Source: Dictyobacter kobayashii
GTDB lineage: Bacteria > Chloroflexota > Ktedonobacteria > Ktedonobacterales > Ktedonobacteraceae
DNA: 64,000 nt
Direction of reading: 5' to 3'
Assembly (NCBI RefSeq): GCF_003967555.1
Contig: NZ_BIFS01000001.1
Coordinates: 1,054,001-1,118,000 of the forward strand
Both the position numbers and the translations under genes were made by a program. Below, piece after piece: positions 1-8,900 of the stretch (within the stretch, counting starts at the first letter, position 1; every line of letters begins with the position of its first letter). The notes beneath the pieces were generated by a model. It was not told the origin of the DNA. It ran no database searches and saw only the letters and a program-made list of their open reading frames with translations.

Positions 1-217
1 CAGAGGTTGGCTCCAGCTTTTCGTCATTACACAAATTTGGGATATCCAAAATCCCATTATCAACCGCCACACTCAGGATGGTCTGGCCCTGGTAAGCTTG
101 CATTGTCTTACCATCAATGGTCAACGTAAAACTGGGATGCCCCACCTCATTACGCACCATTGGAGGCTGCGCAGCCTGAGTTGCTAATGAGAAATTATCT
201 CGGATTGATATAGCCAT
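1..217 (-). CDS. NuoG/HoxU-like subunit, N-terminal part (runs off the window)
   Basis: Reading the minus strand from an ATG at 217 gives an open frame to the window edge. After about 30 unassigned residues comes a 2Fe-2S ferredoxin-like start: a beta-hairpin reading FTLTIDGK, then QTILSVAVDNGILDIPNLC with the first cluster cysteine. This is the N-terminal domain of complex I NuoG and of HoxU-type diaphorase subunits; the decisive downstream cysteines and 4Fe-4S region are outside the window. A ribosome binding site (GAGGAA) lies eight bases before the ATG, and the gene follows nuoF after 35 bases, so it belongs to the same operon. Whether it is full-length NuoG or the short HoxU type cannot be seen. 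Confidence 0.7.
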   Translation of the reverse strand, partial: MAISIRDNFSLATQAAQPPMVRNEVGHPSFTLTIDGKTMQAYQGQTILSVAVDNGILDIPNLCNDEKLEPTS

Positions 218-252
218 GTACTACTTCCTCTTCCGAAGCTCCTAGGATCTAA

Positions 253-1578
253 CTACGGCAGAACGTGCTTCGTCACAAAACGGTGGGCACGAACTGGAAT
301 GCATGTGCCGGTGGGGCAACGCAGTTCCTGAATATGCATTGTAAAATGCTCGGGCCAATAGCGTTTGGCAGTTTTCAAAGGATTGGTTGCCTGCACGCCA
401 AAGCCACATAATGAGCCATTAGGCACATAATCTGCAAATTCATCCAGCACATCGAGATCCCCATTAACACCGAGATCGCTCACAATCCCTTCGAGGATAC
501 CCGTAATACGCTTGACCCTAAACGACAGGGAACACATTTACCACAAGACTCTTTGGTGAGATAGGCGCTACGATCCATTGCCCAGGACACCATGCAGGTA
601 TCGGAGGGCAGCAGTTCGATGATGCCAGAGCCAACGATGACACCCGCCTCTTCCAGCGGATCAAAGTCGTAGGCTGTATCCAGCGAAGCCAGGGGCAAGG
701 CGCCACCTTCAGCTCCACCGACAACAATAGCACTCGCATCACTTTCAGTGGGAGTCAGTCCGGCATGGGCCAGAATCTCACGCAATGTGGCACCAAATGG
801 AACTTCAACCAGCTTTGGCTCGCTGCTGGGCGATGCATAGATGGTCAAAACTTTTGTGCCACCGGTTGTAGCAGAACCAACACTGGCAAATGCGGCCGCG
901 CCCTCGCGAACGATGTACGGTACATTGACCAATGTCTCAATTGAGTTAATCGCTGTTGGCTTGTCCCATAGACCATACTGTGCAGGGAATGGAGGACGCT
1001 GCTCAGGCATACCACGACGACCCTTGATCAGTGCCATCTGTACGGTCTCTTCACCGCCCATGAAACCCATTTCCGCGCCGAGCACAGTAATATTACAAGA
1101 AAAATCAGTGCTGAGAATATCTCGCCCGACGAGATTGGCCTCGACAGCCTCTTGCACAGCCTGCTGAATAGCGGCATTGGCAGCTGCTGCGGTACTGCGT
1201 GTGAAAAGATATGCCTCTGTCGCACCTACTGCATAGGCGGCCAGGAGAATGCCTTCGATAACCTGATGAGGATTTTGCTCCAGCAAGGTTCGAGCCGCCA
1301 GGGAGCGGCTATCGGCATCGTAAGCATTACAAATAACGTACTTCTGTTCATCTTCTGACTGCCGCGTAATACGCCATTTTTCACCGGTTAAGCGACCGGC
1401 CCCCCACGGCCACGCAATTTTGCGTCAATGACCTGCTGATTCACCTGCTCGGGGACAGTCCACGAAGAGCTTTTTCCAAAGCAGCATATCCGCCGCTATT
1501 GCGATACGCGCTTAATGAGCGTACGTCAGCGCCGGTGGCGTGCTGCAAGAGACGATAAGATTGTTCAAAATTAGGCAT
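253..1578 (-). CDS. nuoF: NADH-quinone oxidoreductase subunit F-like (three frameshifts)
   Basis: Flavin and 4Fe-4S subunit of the complex I electron-input module. Pieces in different frames join into one NuoF: start MPNFEQSYRLL at 1578, then LRGRGGAGRLTGEKW (FMN/NADH loop), GEETVQMALIKGRRG, PPFPAQYGLWDKPTAIN, and the N3 cluster ligands CGKCVPC with the fourth cysteine in GSLCGFG. Breaks lie near 1458, near 1403 (a G missing from a run) and near 519 (GGG for an expected GGGG); restoring one base each recovers the family sequence. Odd: the usual acidic NAD(E/D)xEPG stretch reads CNAYDADSRS, so the nucleotide site is altered. The start overlaps the stop of the upstream gene by eight bases. Confidence 0.85.
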
Positions 1579-2311
1579 CTGGCTGCCTCACATGATTAAT
1601 ATTTCCCCAGACACCACGCTTGCTCGAAGCCAGTCCACGCTCCGGTTGGTCATCACGAGTAATGCCCTTGACAGCGGGTGCGGGTTTAAATTTCGGACTC
1701 ATAGTTGCGATACCAAAGATATCGCTCAGATCGACGCCACGAGCCTGGACAATACGCTTGGCTGCTTGCAATGGGAAGTACCCATAGATATCCATCACTG
1801 CATCTAGCAGGCCAGGAAGTGCACCGGCTTCTTGCGACCAGGTTGCCAGCAGGGTATCAACCTTGCTCAGATCAATCTCTGGCTCCAGGTAATCTTTGAC
1901 CGGCATGGCCACACAGGGAGTCACTGGTTTGTTAAAGTAATCCACCGCATACTCAGAGATACGCGTCTTGTAGAATCCTGCACGTGATGAACCAGTAGCC
2001 GGAGCCAGTTTACGTGGGGTAAACTTCTCAGCACCTTCACGAACATATGACTTAAACCAGGGGCGGTCTTTCCACTCATGGAGAGGCTCATATTCAATCG
2101 TGATAGCACGAGGAGGGCAGGCTTTCTCACAAAGGAGGCAGGCTTCACATTTCAGATTGAACTCGGTCTTCAGACCTTCCTGTGCGATCAATTGAATCAA
2201 ACCACGGCTGCGCGGTGGCAGTTTGGGCTTCTCATAAGGATAGAGCCGGGTAACCTTTGGCCGAAACATATGGCTAAAGGTTAGACCCATACCTTCCAGA
2301 ATACCACGCAT
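1571..2311 (-). CDS. NuoI-like ferredoxin domain fused to NuoE-like helical domain
   Basis: 246 residues between nuoB and nuoF. Residues 8-70 match the start of NuoI: MFRPKVTRLYPYEKPKLPPR, then one 4Fe-4S motif with C55, C58, C61 and C65. The second CxxCxxCxxxCP motif that NuoI normally carries is absent. Residues about 151-205 (ALPGLLDAVMDIYGYFPLQA, then SDIFGIATM) match the N-terminal helical domain of NuoE, but the thioredoxin-like domain with its 2Fe-2S cysteines is missing. No frameshift explains this: the frame is open throughout and the TAA overlaps the nuoF start region. I infer a fused, reduced NuoI/NuoE subunit. Start ATG at 2311, three bases after the true nuoB stop, with GAGG upstream. 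Confidence 0.7.
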   Translation of the reverse strand: MRGILEGMGLTFSHMFRPKVTRLYPYEKPKLPPRSRGLIQLIAQEGLKTEFNLKCEACLLCEKACPPRAITIEYEPLHEWKDRPWFKSYVREGAEKFTPRKLAPATGSSRAGFYKTRISEYAVDYFNKPVTPCVAMPVKDYLEPEIDLSKVDTLLATWSQEAGALPGLLDAVMDIYGYFPLQAAKRIVQARGVDLSDIFGIATMSPKFKPAPAVKGITRDDQPERGLASSKRGVWGNINHVRQPDA

Positions 2312-2314
2312 ACA

Positions 2315-2909
2315 CTATACCTCGATTTCCTTCTCGCCGCGCACTTTCAGACCTTGTTTGGCAATCTTCTCACGTAACTTCAGAAATACCCTCGATCAAA
2401 GCTTCGGGTCGGGGTGGGCATCCTGGCACATACACATCGACAGGAACAATGGTGTCGACACCCTGAACGGTATAATAGCTATCGTAGAATTCGCCACCAG
2501 AGTTTGCGCACTGACCCATGCTAATAACCCACTTTGGATCTGGCATCTGCTCCCAGAGAAGACGAAGGCGCGGACCCATCTTCACCGAAACAGTTCCGGC
2601 CACAATCATCAAGTCTGCCTGGCGTGGGCTAGAACGGAACACCTCAGAACCAAAACGGGACAGATCATAGTGAGCCTGGGCCGCTGCCATCATTTCAATG
2701 GCGCAGCAGGCTAAACCATAACCCAATGGCCATACCGATTTCGACCGTGCCCAGTTTTGTGCCCATAGCAACATATCAGCTACACTTGTGAGCTGAACTG
2801 GCAGTTCCTGGTCTCCCGGAACGTATTCCTGGGGCCCAGATGCCATCGCGATTGGGATTGGCTTGCGACGACCTATCGCGTTTCCATTTTCATTTATTTC
2901 GCTGCTCAT
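2315..2909 (-). CDS. nuoB: NADH-quinone oxidoreductase subunit B (one frameshift near the end)
   Basis: Complex I subunit carrying cluster N2 at the quinone-side junction. The family core is clear: [16 protein letters not shown] (the CC pair), [25 protein letters not shown] and [16 protein letters not shown]. An extra A in the AAA at 2384-2386 breaks the frame; without it the protein ends [16 protein letters not shown] and continues to a TAG at 2315, a normal NuoB C-terminus. Start: a TTG frame opens at 2930, but the ATG at 2909 ([10 protein letters not shown]) has TAGGAG ten bases upstream, so I use it. First gene of the nuo run, preceded by an extended -10 promoter. Confidence 0.9.
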
Positions 2910-3020
2910 ATAAAATTTACTCCTAGGCAATGGTTCAGCAGCACCTATTGCTTGGTTTGGATTGTTTTAGGGTTCTTTATAAAGACGGGGGGCGATGCTT
3001 ATACACTCCATCTGCGACCT

Positions 3021-3026
3021 ATTATA
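3021..3026 (-). promoter_or_regulatory. Extended -10 element for the nuo operon
   Basis: The minus strand reads TGCTATAAT, a perfect TATAAT with the TGn extension, about 110 bases upstream of nuoB. No good -35 is visible, which fits an extended -10 promoter. The rest of the 418-base divergent gap (2910-3327) shows no convincing gene and no clear promoter for the plus-strand oxidoreductase. Confidence 0.5.
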
Positions 3027-3327
3027 GCACGTTTCGCCCAGCCACGCTATAAACACCCTTGCAGGGTCAGCCTCATCTGGCGTCCTTTTTGCGCACTGCA
3101 TTTAGCGACCTGAGCCACCTGCTTTCCTCTTGTCAGACAACTGAACGCTTTGGTACACTGTGGAGTATGACTTATTTTGAAGCGTTGTTTGATCCAATCG
3201 CAGAGACTCGTCACTCTTATAAGACGTATGGCCTCCCTGATATGGATACTCCCTGAATATTGGGCCGCTTCAAAACACTCTATCAGTATCTGCCTTACAA
3301 TCAATGTAGTAGAAAGAGATAGTTAAG

Positions 3328-4401
3328 ATGGATCTCACTTCTCTGAATGTCGCGATTGTCGGTTGCGGTAACATTGCCGGGGCCTATGCCAAAACACTCC
3401 AGCCATATCCACAGATTAAATTATTGGGTGCTACCGATATTGATCTGGCACGGGCCGAGGCGTATGTCGCCGCCTATGGTGGTAAAGTCTATCCTTCGCT
3501 CGAAGCTATCCTGGAAGATGACGCGGTAGACCTGGTAATTAATCTGACTATTCATCACGCGCACGCCGAAGTAATCACGAAATGTCTCAATGCTGGCAAG
3601 GATGTTTATAGTGAAAAACCACTTGCACTGACATCTGAAGATGCACAGCGATTGGTACGCCTGGCTGAGGAAAAAGGCCGCCGCCTGAGTGGAGCCCCGA
3701 TTACGATTCTGGGCGAAGCTCAGCAGACAGCCTGGAAAGCTATTCGCGACGGACGTCTGGGCACAGTGCGGCTGGCCTACGCCGAAGTCAACTGGGGCCG
3801 CATCGAATCCTGGCATCCCGCACCAGGTCCTTTCTATGAAGTAGGACCACTGTTCGATGTGGGGGTTTATCCGTTAACCATTCTTACGTCCATCTTTGGA
3901 CCGGCACGCCATATTACAGCCTTTGGCAAGGTGCTCTATCCAGATCGTGTCACAAAAGAAGGAGTGCCATTCCATATTTCCACGCCTGATTTCGCAGTGG
4001 CCGCCGTCGAATTTGAAAATGGGGCGGTAGCTCGCCTGACGACCAACTTCTACGTCGGCCATCATAGCAAACAGCGTGGCATCGAATTCCATGGTGACAA
4101 AGGTTCGCTATACTTAAGTGATTGGCAAAATTTCCACGGTAGCGTAGAATTCTCAGAATTTGGTGGACACTATGAGCCAGTACCTTACGTGAAAGAGCCA
4201 TATCAGGGGACTGAATGGAGCCGAGGTGTACTGGACCTGGCCGAAGCTATTCACGAGCAACGCCCCCAGCGCATTACCGGCGCCCAGGCGGCCCACGTCG
4301 TGGATATCCTATGCGGCATCCAGGAATCCTTCCGTGAAGGAAAACCCGTTACATTGACATCTAGCTTTAAACAGCCAGAGCCAATGGATTGGGCGCGCTA
4401 A
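3328..4401 (+). CDS. Gfo/Idh/MocA family oxidoreductase
   Basis: 357-residue NAD(P)-dependent sugar-type dehydrogenase. The Rossmann start reads VAIVGCGNIAGAYAK (GxGxxA), and DVYSEKPLAL at about residue 92 is the family's EKP motif with the lysine that contacts cofactor and substrate. The C-terminal half has the mixed beta-sheet domain (EVGPLFDVGVYPLTIL, GDKGSLYLSDW). Length is normal for the family. AGAAAGAG stands a few bases before the ATG. The substrate cannot be read from sequence; family members act on inositols, glucose derivatives or amino sugars. It is divergent from nuo and followed by leuB after a hairpin, probably as a separate unit. Confidence 0.85.
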   Translation: MDLTSLNVAIVGCGNIAGAYAKTLQPYPQIKLLGATDIDLARAEAYVAAYGGKVYPSLEAILEDDAVDLVINLTIHHAHAEVITKCLNAGKDVYSEKPLALTSEDAQRLVRLAEEKGRRLSGAPITILGEAQQTAWKAIRDGRLGTVRLAYAEVNWGRIESWHPAPGPFYEVGPLFDVGVYPLTILTSIFGPARHITAFGKVLYPDRVTKEGVPFHISTPDFAVAAVEFENGAVARLTTNFYVGHHSKQRGIEFHGDKGSLYLSDWQNFHGSVEFSEFGGHYEPVPYVKEPYQGTEWSRGVLDLAEAIHEQRPQRITGAQAAHVVDILCGIQESFREGKPVTLTSSFKQPEPMDWAR

Positions 4402-4431
4402 ACAAAATATAAAGCATATAACATTCTTATC

Positions 4432-4468
4432 TCCCTGCCAGAAAGGCCTGAAATCTTGCTGGCAGGGA
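4432..4468 (+). terminator. Ten-bp inverted repeat between the oxidoreductase and leuB
   Basis: Arms TCCCTGCCAG and CTGGCAGGGA are perfect and flank a 17-base loop. No T-run follows, so it may be a weak terminator or a leader structure for leuB. Confidence 0.4.
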
Positions 4469-4509
4469 TCGCCATTACCGATATCAACTATTAAGAAAGG
4501 CGAGTCTGC

Positions 4510-5628
4510 ATGGGAAACTACACAATTACGGTTTTACCTGGAGATGGGATCGGACCCGAGGTCACCGATCAGGCGATCAATGTATTGAACGCAGTGGCTG
4601 GTCGCTTCGGCCACACTTTCACCTATCATAAACGCCTGGTCGGCGTAGCCGCGATCGAGGCTGAAGGGGATGCTATCTCGGATGAATCCCTGGAAGTATG
4701 TCTGCACAGTGATGCCATCCTATTTGGTGCGGTGGGTGGTTTACCCAATTATGATGGCCGCTATAAAGTAAAACCAGAACAGGCCCTTTTTAAACTGCGC
4801 AAAGGACTACAATTCTTCGCCAACCTGCGTCCTGTGAAGCCCCTCAATAGCCTGCTCAGTGCCTCACCAATCAAGCCCGAAGTATTACGTGGTACCGATC
4901 TATTGGTGGTACGCGAATTAACTGGCGGCCTCTACTATGGACACCTGGAGCCTCCTGTGCCAGGCAAACCGAGCGAGATCCGCAAGACAGGCCACGGTAC
5001 CGAGGCAATCGATACGCTTTTGTATACCGAGGCAGAGATCGAGCGCATCTTACGCGTTGCCTTTGAGGCAGCCCGTGACCGCAAGAAAAAAGTGACCTCT
5101 GTAGATAAAGCCAATGTACTTAGCTCATCGGTCCTCTGGCGCCAGGTAGCTGATAGGGTCGCTGCTGACTATCCCGATATCACATTTGAACATCTGCTGG
5201 TCGATGCCTGCGCCATGCACCTGATCCGTAAGCCTAGCAGCTTCGATGTCATCGTCACTGAGAATCTTTTCGGCGACATCCTTACAGACGAGGCCTCCAT
5301 GCTGGCTGGCTCCATGGGTATGCTACCCTCCGCCAGCCTGGGTACACGCAAAACCGCCAATGGCCGCCTGGGACTGTACGAGCCAATCCATGGTTCCGCG
5401 CCAGATATTGCAGGGCAGGGCAAAGCTAATCCTATCGCAGCCATCCTCTCCGCTGCTATGTTGCTGCAGTATTCATTGGGATTAAAAGATGAGGCTGCGG
5501 CGATTGAAACGGCGGTTGAACAGGTGATTCAAGCTGGTTATCGCACCGAGGATCTACGTGAAGCCGAGACAAAGATTATCAATACGCAGGAAATGGGACA
5601 AAAAATCGCATCTGCTCTGGCCCAATAA
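4510..5628 (+). CDS. leuB: 3-isopropylmalate dehydrogenase
   Basis: 372 residues; oxidises and decarboxylates 3-isopropylmalate in leucine synthesis, as a cytoplasmic dimer. Visible family marks are LPGDGIGPEVTDQAI at the start, RELTGGLYYG, SVDKANVLSSSVLWR, and the metal and NAD region TENLFGDILTDEASML followed by GSAPDIAGQGKANPIA. Length is typical. AAGAAAGGCGAG precedes the ATG. No other leu gene is beside it, so the pathway genes must be scattered or beyond the window. Isocitrate or tartrate dehydrogenases are relatives, but the LTGGLYYG motif favours LeuB. Confidence 0.95.
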   Translation: MGNYTITVLPGDGIGPEVTDQAINVLNAVAGRFGHTFTYHKRLVGVAAIEAEGDAISDESLEVCLHSDAILFGAVGGLPNYDGRYKVKPEQALFKLRKGLQFFANLRPVKPLNSLLSASPIKPEVLRGTDLLVVRELTGGLYYGHLEPPVPGKPSEIRKTGHGTEAIDTLLYTEAEIERILRVAFEAARDRKKKVTSVDKANVLSSSVLWRQVADRVAADYPDITFEHLLVDACAMHLIRKPSSFDVIVTENLFGDILTDEASMLAGSMGMLPSASLGTRKTANGRLGLYEPIHGSAPDIAGQGKANPIAAILSAAMLLQYSLGLKDEAAAIETAVEQVIQAGYRTEDLREAETKIINTQEMGQKIASALAQ

Positions 5629-5659
5629 ATTCAGGACCAGAACAACTGCGTGAGACAAA

Positions 5660-5917
5660 CTAACCCATCATAGGTTTAGGACAATGACCCAGGGCTTTTA
5701 ACTTCTCCCGGGTCATTGCCACTTTTTGGAGGAGCTCCTCTTCGGAGATCGGCTCCCCCTCTGCTGGCAAGCTTTGAGACGTTGAGACTTCACCTTCCGT
5801 ATCTAGCTGGCTCAGCTGCTCCAGGCGAGCTTCTAATTGGGCCAACTCATACAAAATCATTTGACGCTGGATATACCAGCGGGTTACCGCACGTTCAACT
5901 CCCATATGCACCTGCAT
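5660..5917 (-). CDS. Small helical protein at the end of the chemosensory operon
   Basis: 85 residues, starting ten bases after the cheA stop on the same strand, so probably co-transcribed and translated with it. The first half is a charged, leucine-rich helix (MILYELAQLEARLEQLSQL) likely to form a coiled coil; a short acidic linker and a second helix (EEELLQKVAMTREKLKAL) follow. No recognised domain. Position suggests an accessory to the CheA complex, but that is only context. It converges with leuB at its 3' side. Confidence 0.6.
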   Translation of the reverse strand: MQVHMGVERAVTRWYIQRQMILYELAQLEARLEQLSQLDTEGEVSTSQSLPAEGEPISEEELLQKVAMTREKLKALGHCPKPMMG

Positions 5918-5926
5918 TCTATCTGA

Positions 5927-8900
5927 TTAACGTACAATCGCACCGTAAACCAGTGAATTAATTGTGTTGAGCAATTCTTCATCCTGGTATGGCTTGACCA
6001 CATACGCGCTCGCACCCAGTGACATAGCACGTTGCTGGTGCTTGGCAGCCGCACGAGAAGTGAGAACAACCAGCGGCAATGTTCGATACTGCTCTTGTGC
6101 ACGGACCGTTGAGATCAGCTCATATCCATCCATACGCGGCATCTCGATATCAAGCAACACTGCGGCAGGCGTTTCAAGCGAGATCATTTCCAGCGCTTCG
6201 ACGCCATCACGGGCCATCTGTACCGTCCATCCATGCTGCTTGAGCATGTTACTAACGACACGGCGCACGCTCGGGCTATCATCCACCACCAGAATATGCT
6301 TGCCACGCTCTGGCGTAGCCGCCGCTGCTGCTGCGGGCCGCAACGGTAAGTCTTGCTGCTTATTCGACACATCCACGCGTTGTTTCACCTGTCCCACCGG
6401 GGCAGCCGCATCACGCCTTGTCAGCGCTGTATTGATCTTTGAGGAGAGGAGCGTATTCAACTCCAGGACCAGGACAACGTGACCATTACCAAGCACTGTA
6501 CCACCGGCGATACCATGAACTTCACGCAGGTGCGGTCCCAGGTTCTTCATCACAATATCAAACTTGCCACGAATCTCATCAACGACCAGGGCCACACGAT
6601 GACCACCTGCGTTCACCAGCAACAACTGGGCCTTATCTTCTATCGTCACAGAGGTGGACAAAGATAAGTATTGCGCCAACATATGCAGCGGATAGAGGTC
6701 ATTGCGCACCAGTACTGCTGGCTGACCACCAGAATTGGTACGCTTAAAGTTATCCAGGCGTCCAATTGATTCGACGTGAACTGTGGGGATAGCAAATTGC
6801 TGGCCCGCCACGCGAACCATCATGGCGCTTTGGATCGCCAGGCTGGTTGGGAAGGTCATCGTAAAGGCAGTACCCAGACCAGGCGCAGTCTCAACGACCA
6901 GGGTACCACGTAAGCGTGACACACTATCGCGTACAACGTCCAGGCCGACACCACGTCCACTCTCTTCACTCAGGAATTCGGCGGTGGAGAAGCCAGGACG
7001 GAAGATCAAGGCGACCACATCATCTTCGCCAATCTGCTGATCAGCTCGGATCAGGCCACGTGAGATCGCCGTCTGCCGCACCTGATTACGATCAATACCA
7101 TTACCATCGTCGCGGACCGTAATCATAATCTGATTACCTTCGTACGATGCCGACAGCTTGATCTGTCCGGTTGGCGACTTGCCACGCTGGATACGTACAT
7201 CTGGTCGCTCAATCGCGTGGTTCACCGCGTTACGCACCAGGTGCAGCAATGGACCCGCGATCTCTTCATATACGGTACGATCAACCTCAGTAGTCTCGCC
7301 TTCCAGTACAAAGTCAATCTCCTTACCCTGTTTGAGCGCTACCGCACGAGCGGCACGATACAAACGAGGGGCCATCGTTGACAGTGGTACCAGGCGTACC
7401 TTCATCAAGCGATCCTGGAACGTAGTATTCAGGCGATTCTCGCGCGAGAAGACACCCTCACATTCGCGGATAATTGTATCCATCTCGGTGCTCAGCGTCG
7501 CCATGTCCGAGATACCTTCACTCAATCCACGAGCCAACTGGTGGAACTCTGTATAGCGGTCTAATTCCAGTTCATCAAATTCAGATAGGTGAGCCGGTAC
7601 TGAAGGATTGCGCCCTCCCTGCCCATTCTGGCTTTTCGGTGCGGGCAAACCAACGGCAGTATTGGATCCAATCAAGCCATTCTGCGTACCACGAGCAATG
7701 CTCTGATCACCTTCACCAGGCATTACCTGCACCGAGCGACCGCTAGGCAAGGTGGCCGCTTCAAAGCGGCTATCCAGTTTCTGACCCACATCTCCCAGAC
7801 GATTACTACTTACAGCAACATCCGATACCAGGCGAACCAGGCGTTGGATACGTTCCTCCAACACACTACGGTTGACCAGCATCTCACCAAAGAGATTTAC
7901 CAGTTCGTCGAGCTTTTGCAACCGAACACGAACGCTCAGATCACCATGTGCACGCGGCGTCGGGCCATCAGAAACCTGCTCGCCTGCTACAACGTTGGCG
8001 ACCGGCTGTACATCGCTGCTATGATCATCATCATCCAGATCTTCCTCAATCATCTGATTCGAGGAACTACGCTCACCCAGCAATTCCACATAACGTTTAT
8101 GCAGTTCACGAACTTTGATATCCGCAATAGCAGAGTCGTTGCCGGTAATCAGCAACTCCAATGCTTCAGCTGTATCCAGGATCAAGCTGACAACCGTTGG
8201 CGAGATCGCCATTGTGCCTTCCATGATCAGTTCCAGTAGATCTTCCGAGACGTGACTCAGATCAGCGATTGTCTTAAAGCCCATCATGCCCGCGGCGCCC
8301 TTGAGTGTGTGAGTAGCACGCCTGATACCCTGGATAAGATCCCGGTTAGTAGGATTCTTCTCTAGCGCGGCCACATGCATACCGATAGACTGCAGATGCT
8401 CTTCCGCCTCCAGACGGAAGATCTCTGCCGCCTCTTCACCAAAGTCATTGGTGCTAAATGAGCTAGCGGCAGTAGATTTCCCAGTCGCTTCAGTCACAGG
8501 CATGGATACAGCAGGAGATTTAGGCAACGGCAGTGAATCCGGGCCAGCCGGCGTCACATTGGATGGTGGAATGGTGGTTACCAACCCATGCGTATCGTTC
8601 TCAGGAGCGGCAGGCTTTCCAGAGAGTCGAGCTAACGGTGAGGAGGCATCCTCACCACCACCACTCATAATCTGGTTCAGGAACTCCTGACGTACTTGAA
8701 TTTCAATCTCACTACGCAAACGGTCTTCAATGTCTTTAACCGTTTCATTAGTCGAGCCAGGTGAACCGCCTACACGCTCTTGCAGGCGCTGCATCTCTGC
8801 ATATTCCTGACGTACTTCATTGCGGATTTGCTGTTCTAATTCAGCTCGTTCACGCGCGGCAGCAGAGGCTTTAGCCTCGTATTCCTCGCGCAACTGAGCC

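Noticed and set aside
4401..4510. T-box or leucine leader before leuB
   Set aside because: Too short, with no T-box core motif and no leucine-rich leader peptide; only one hairpin is present.
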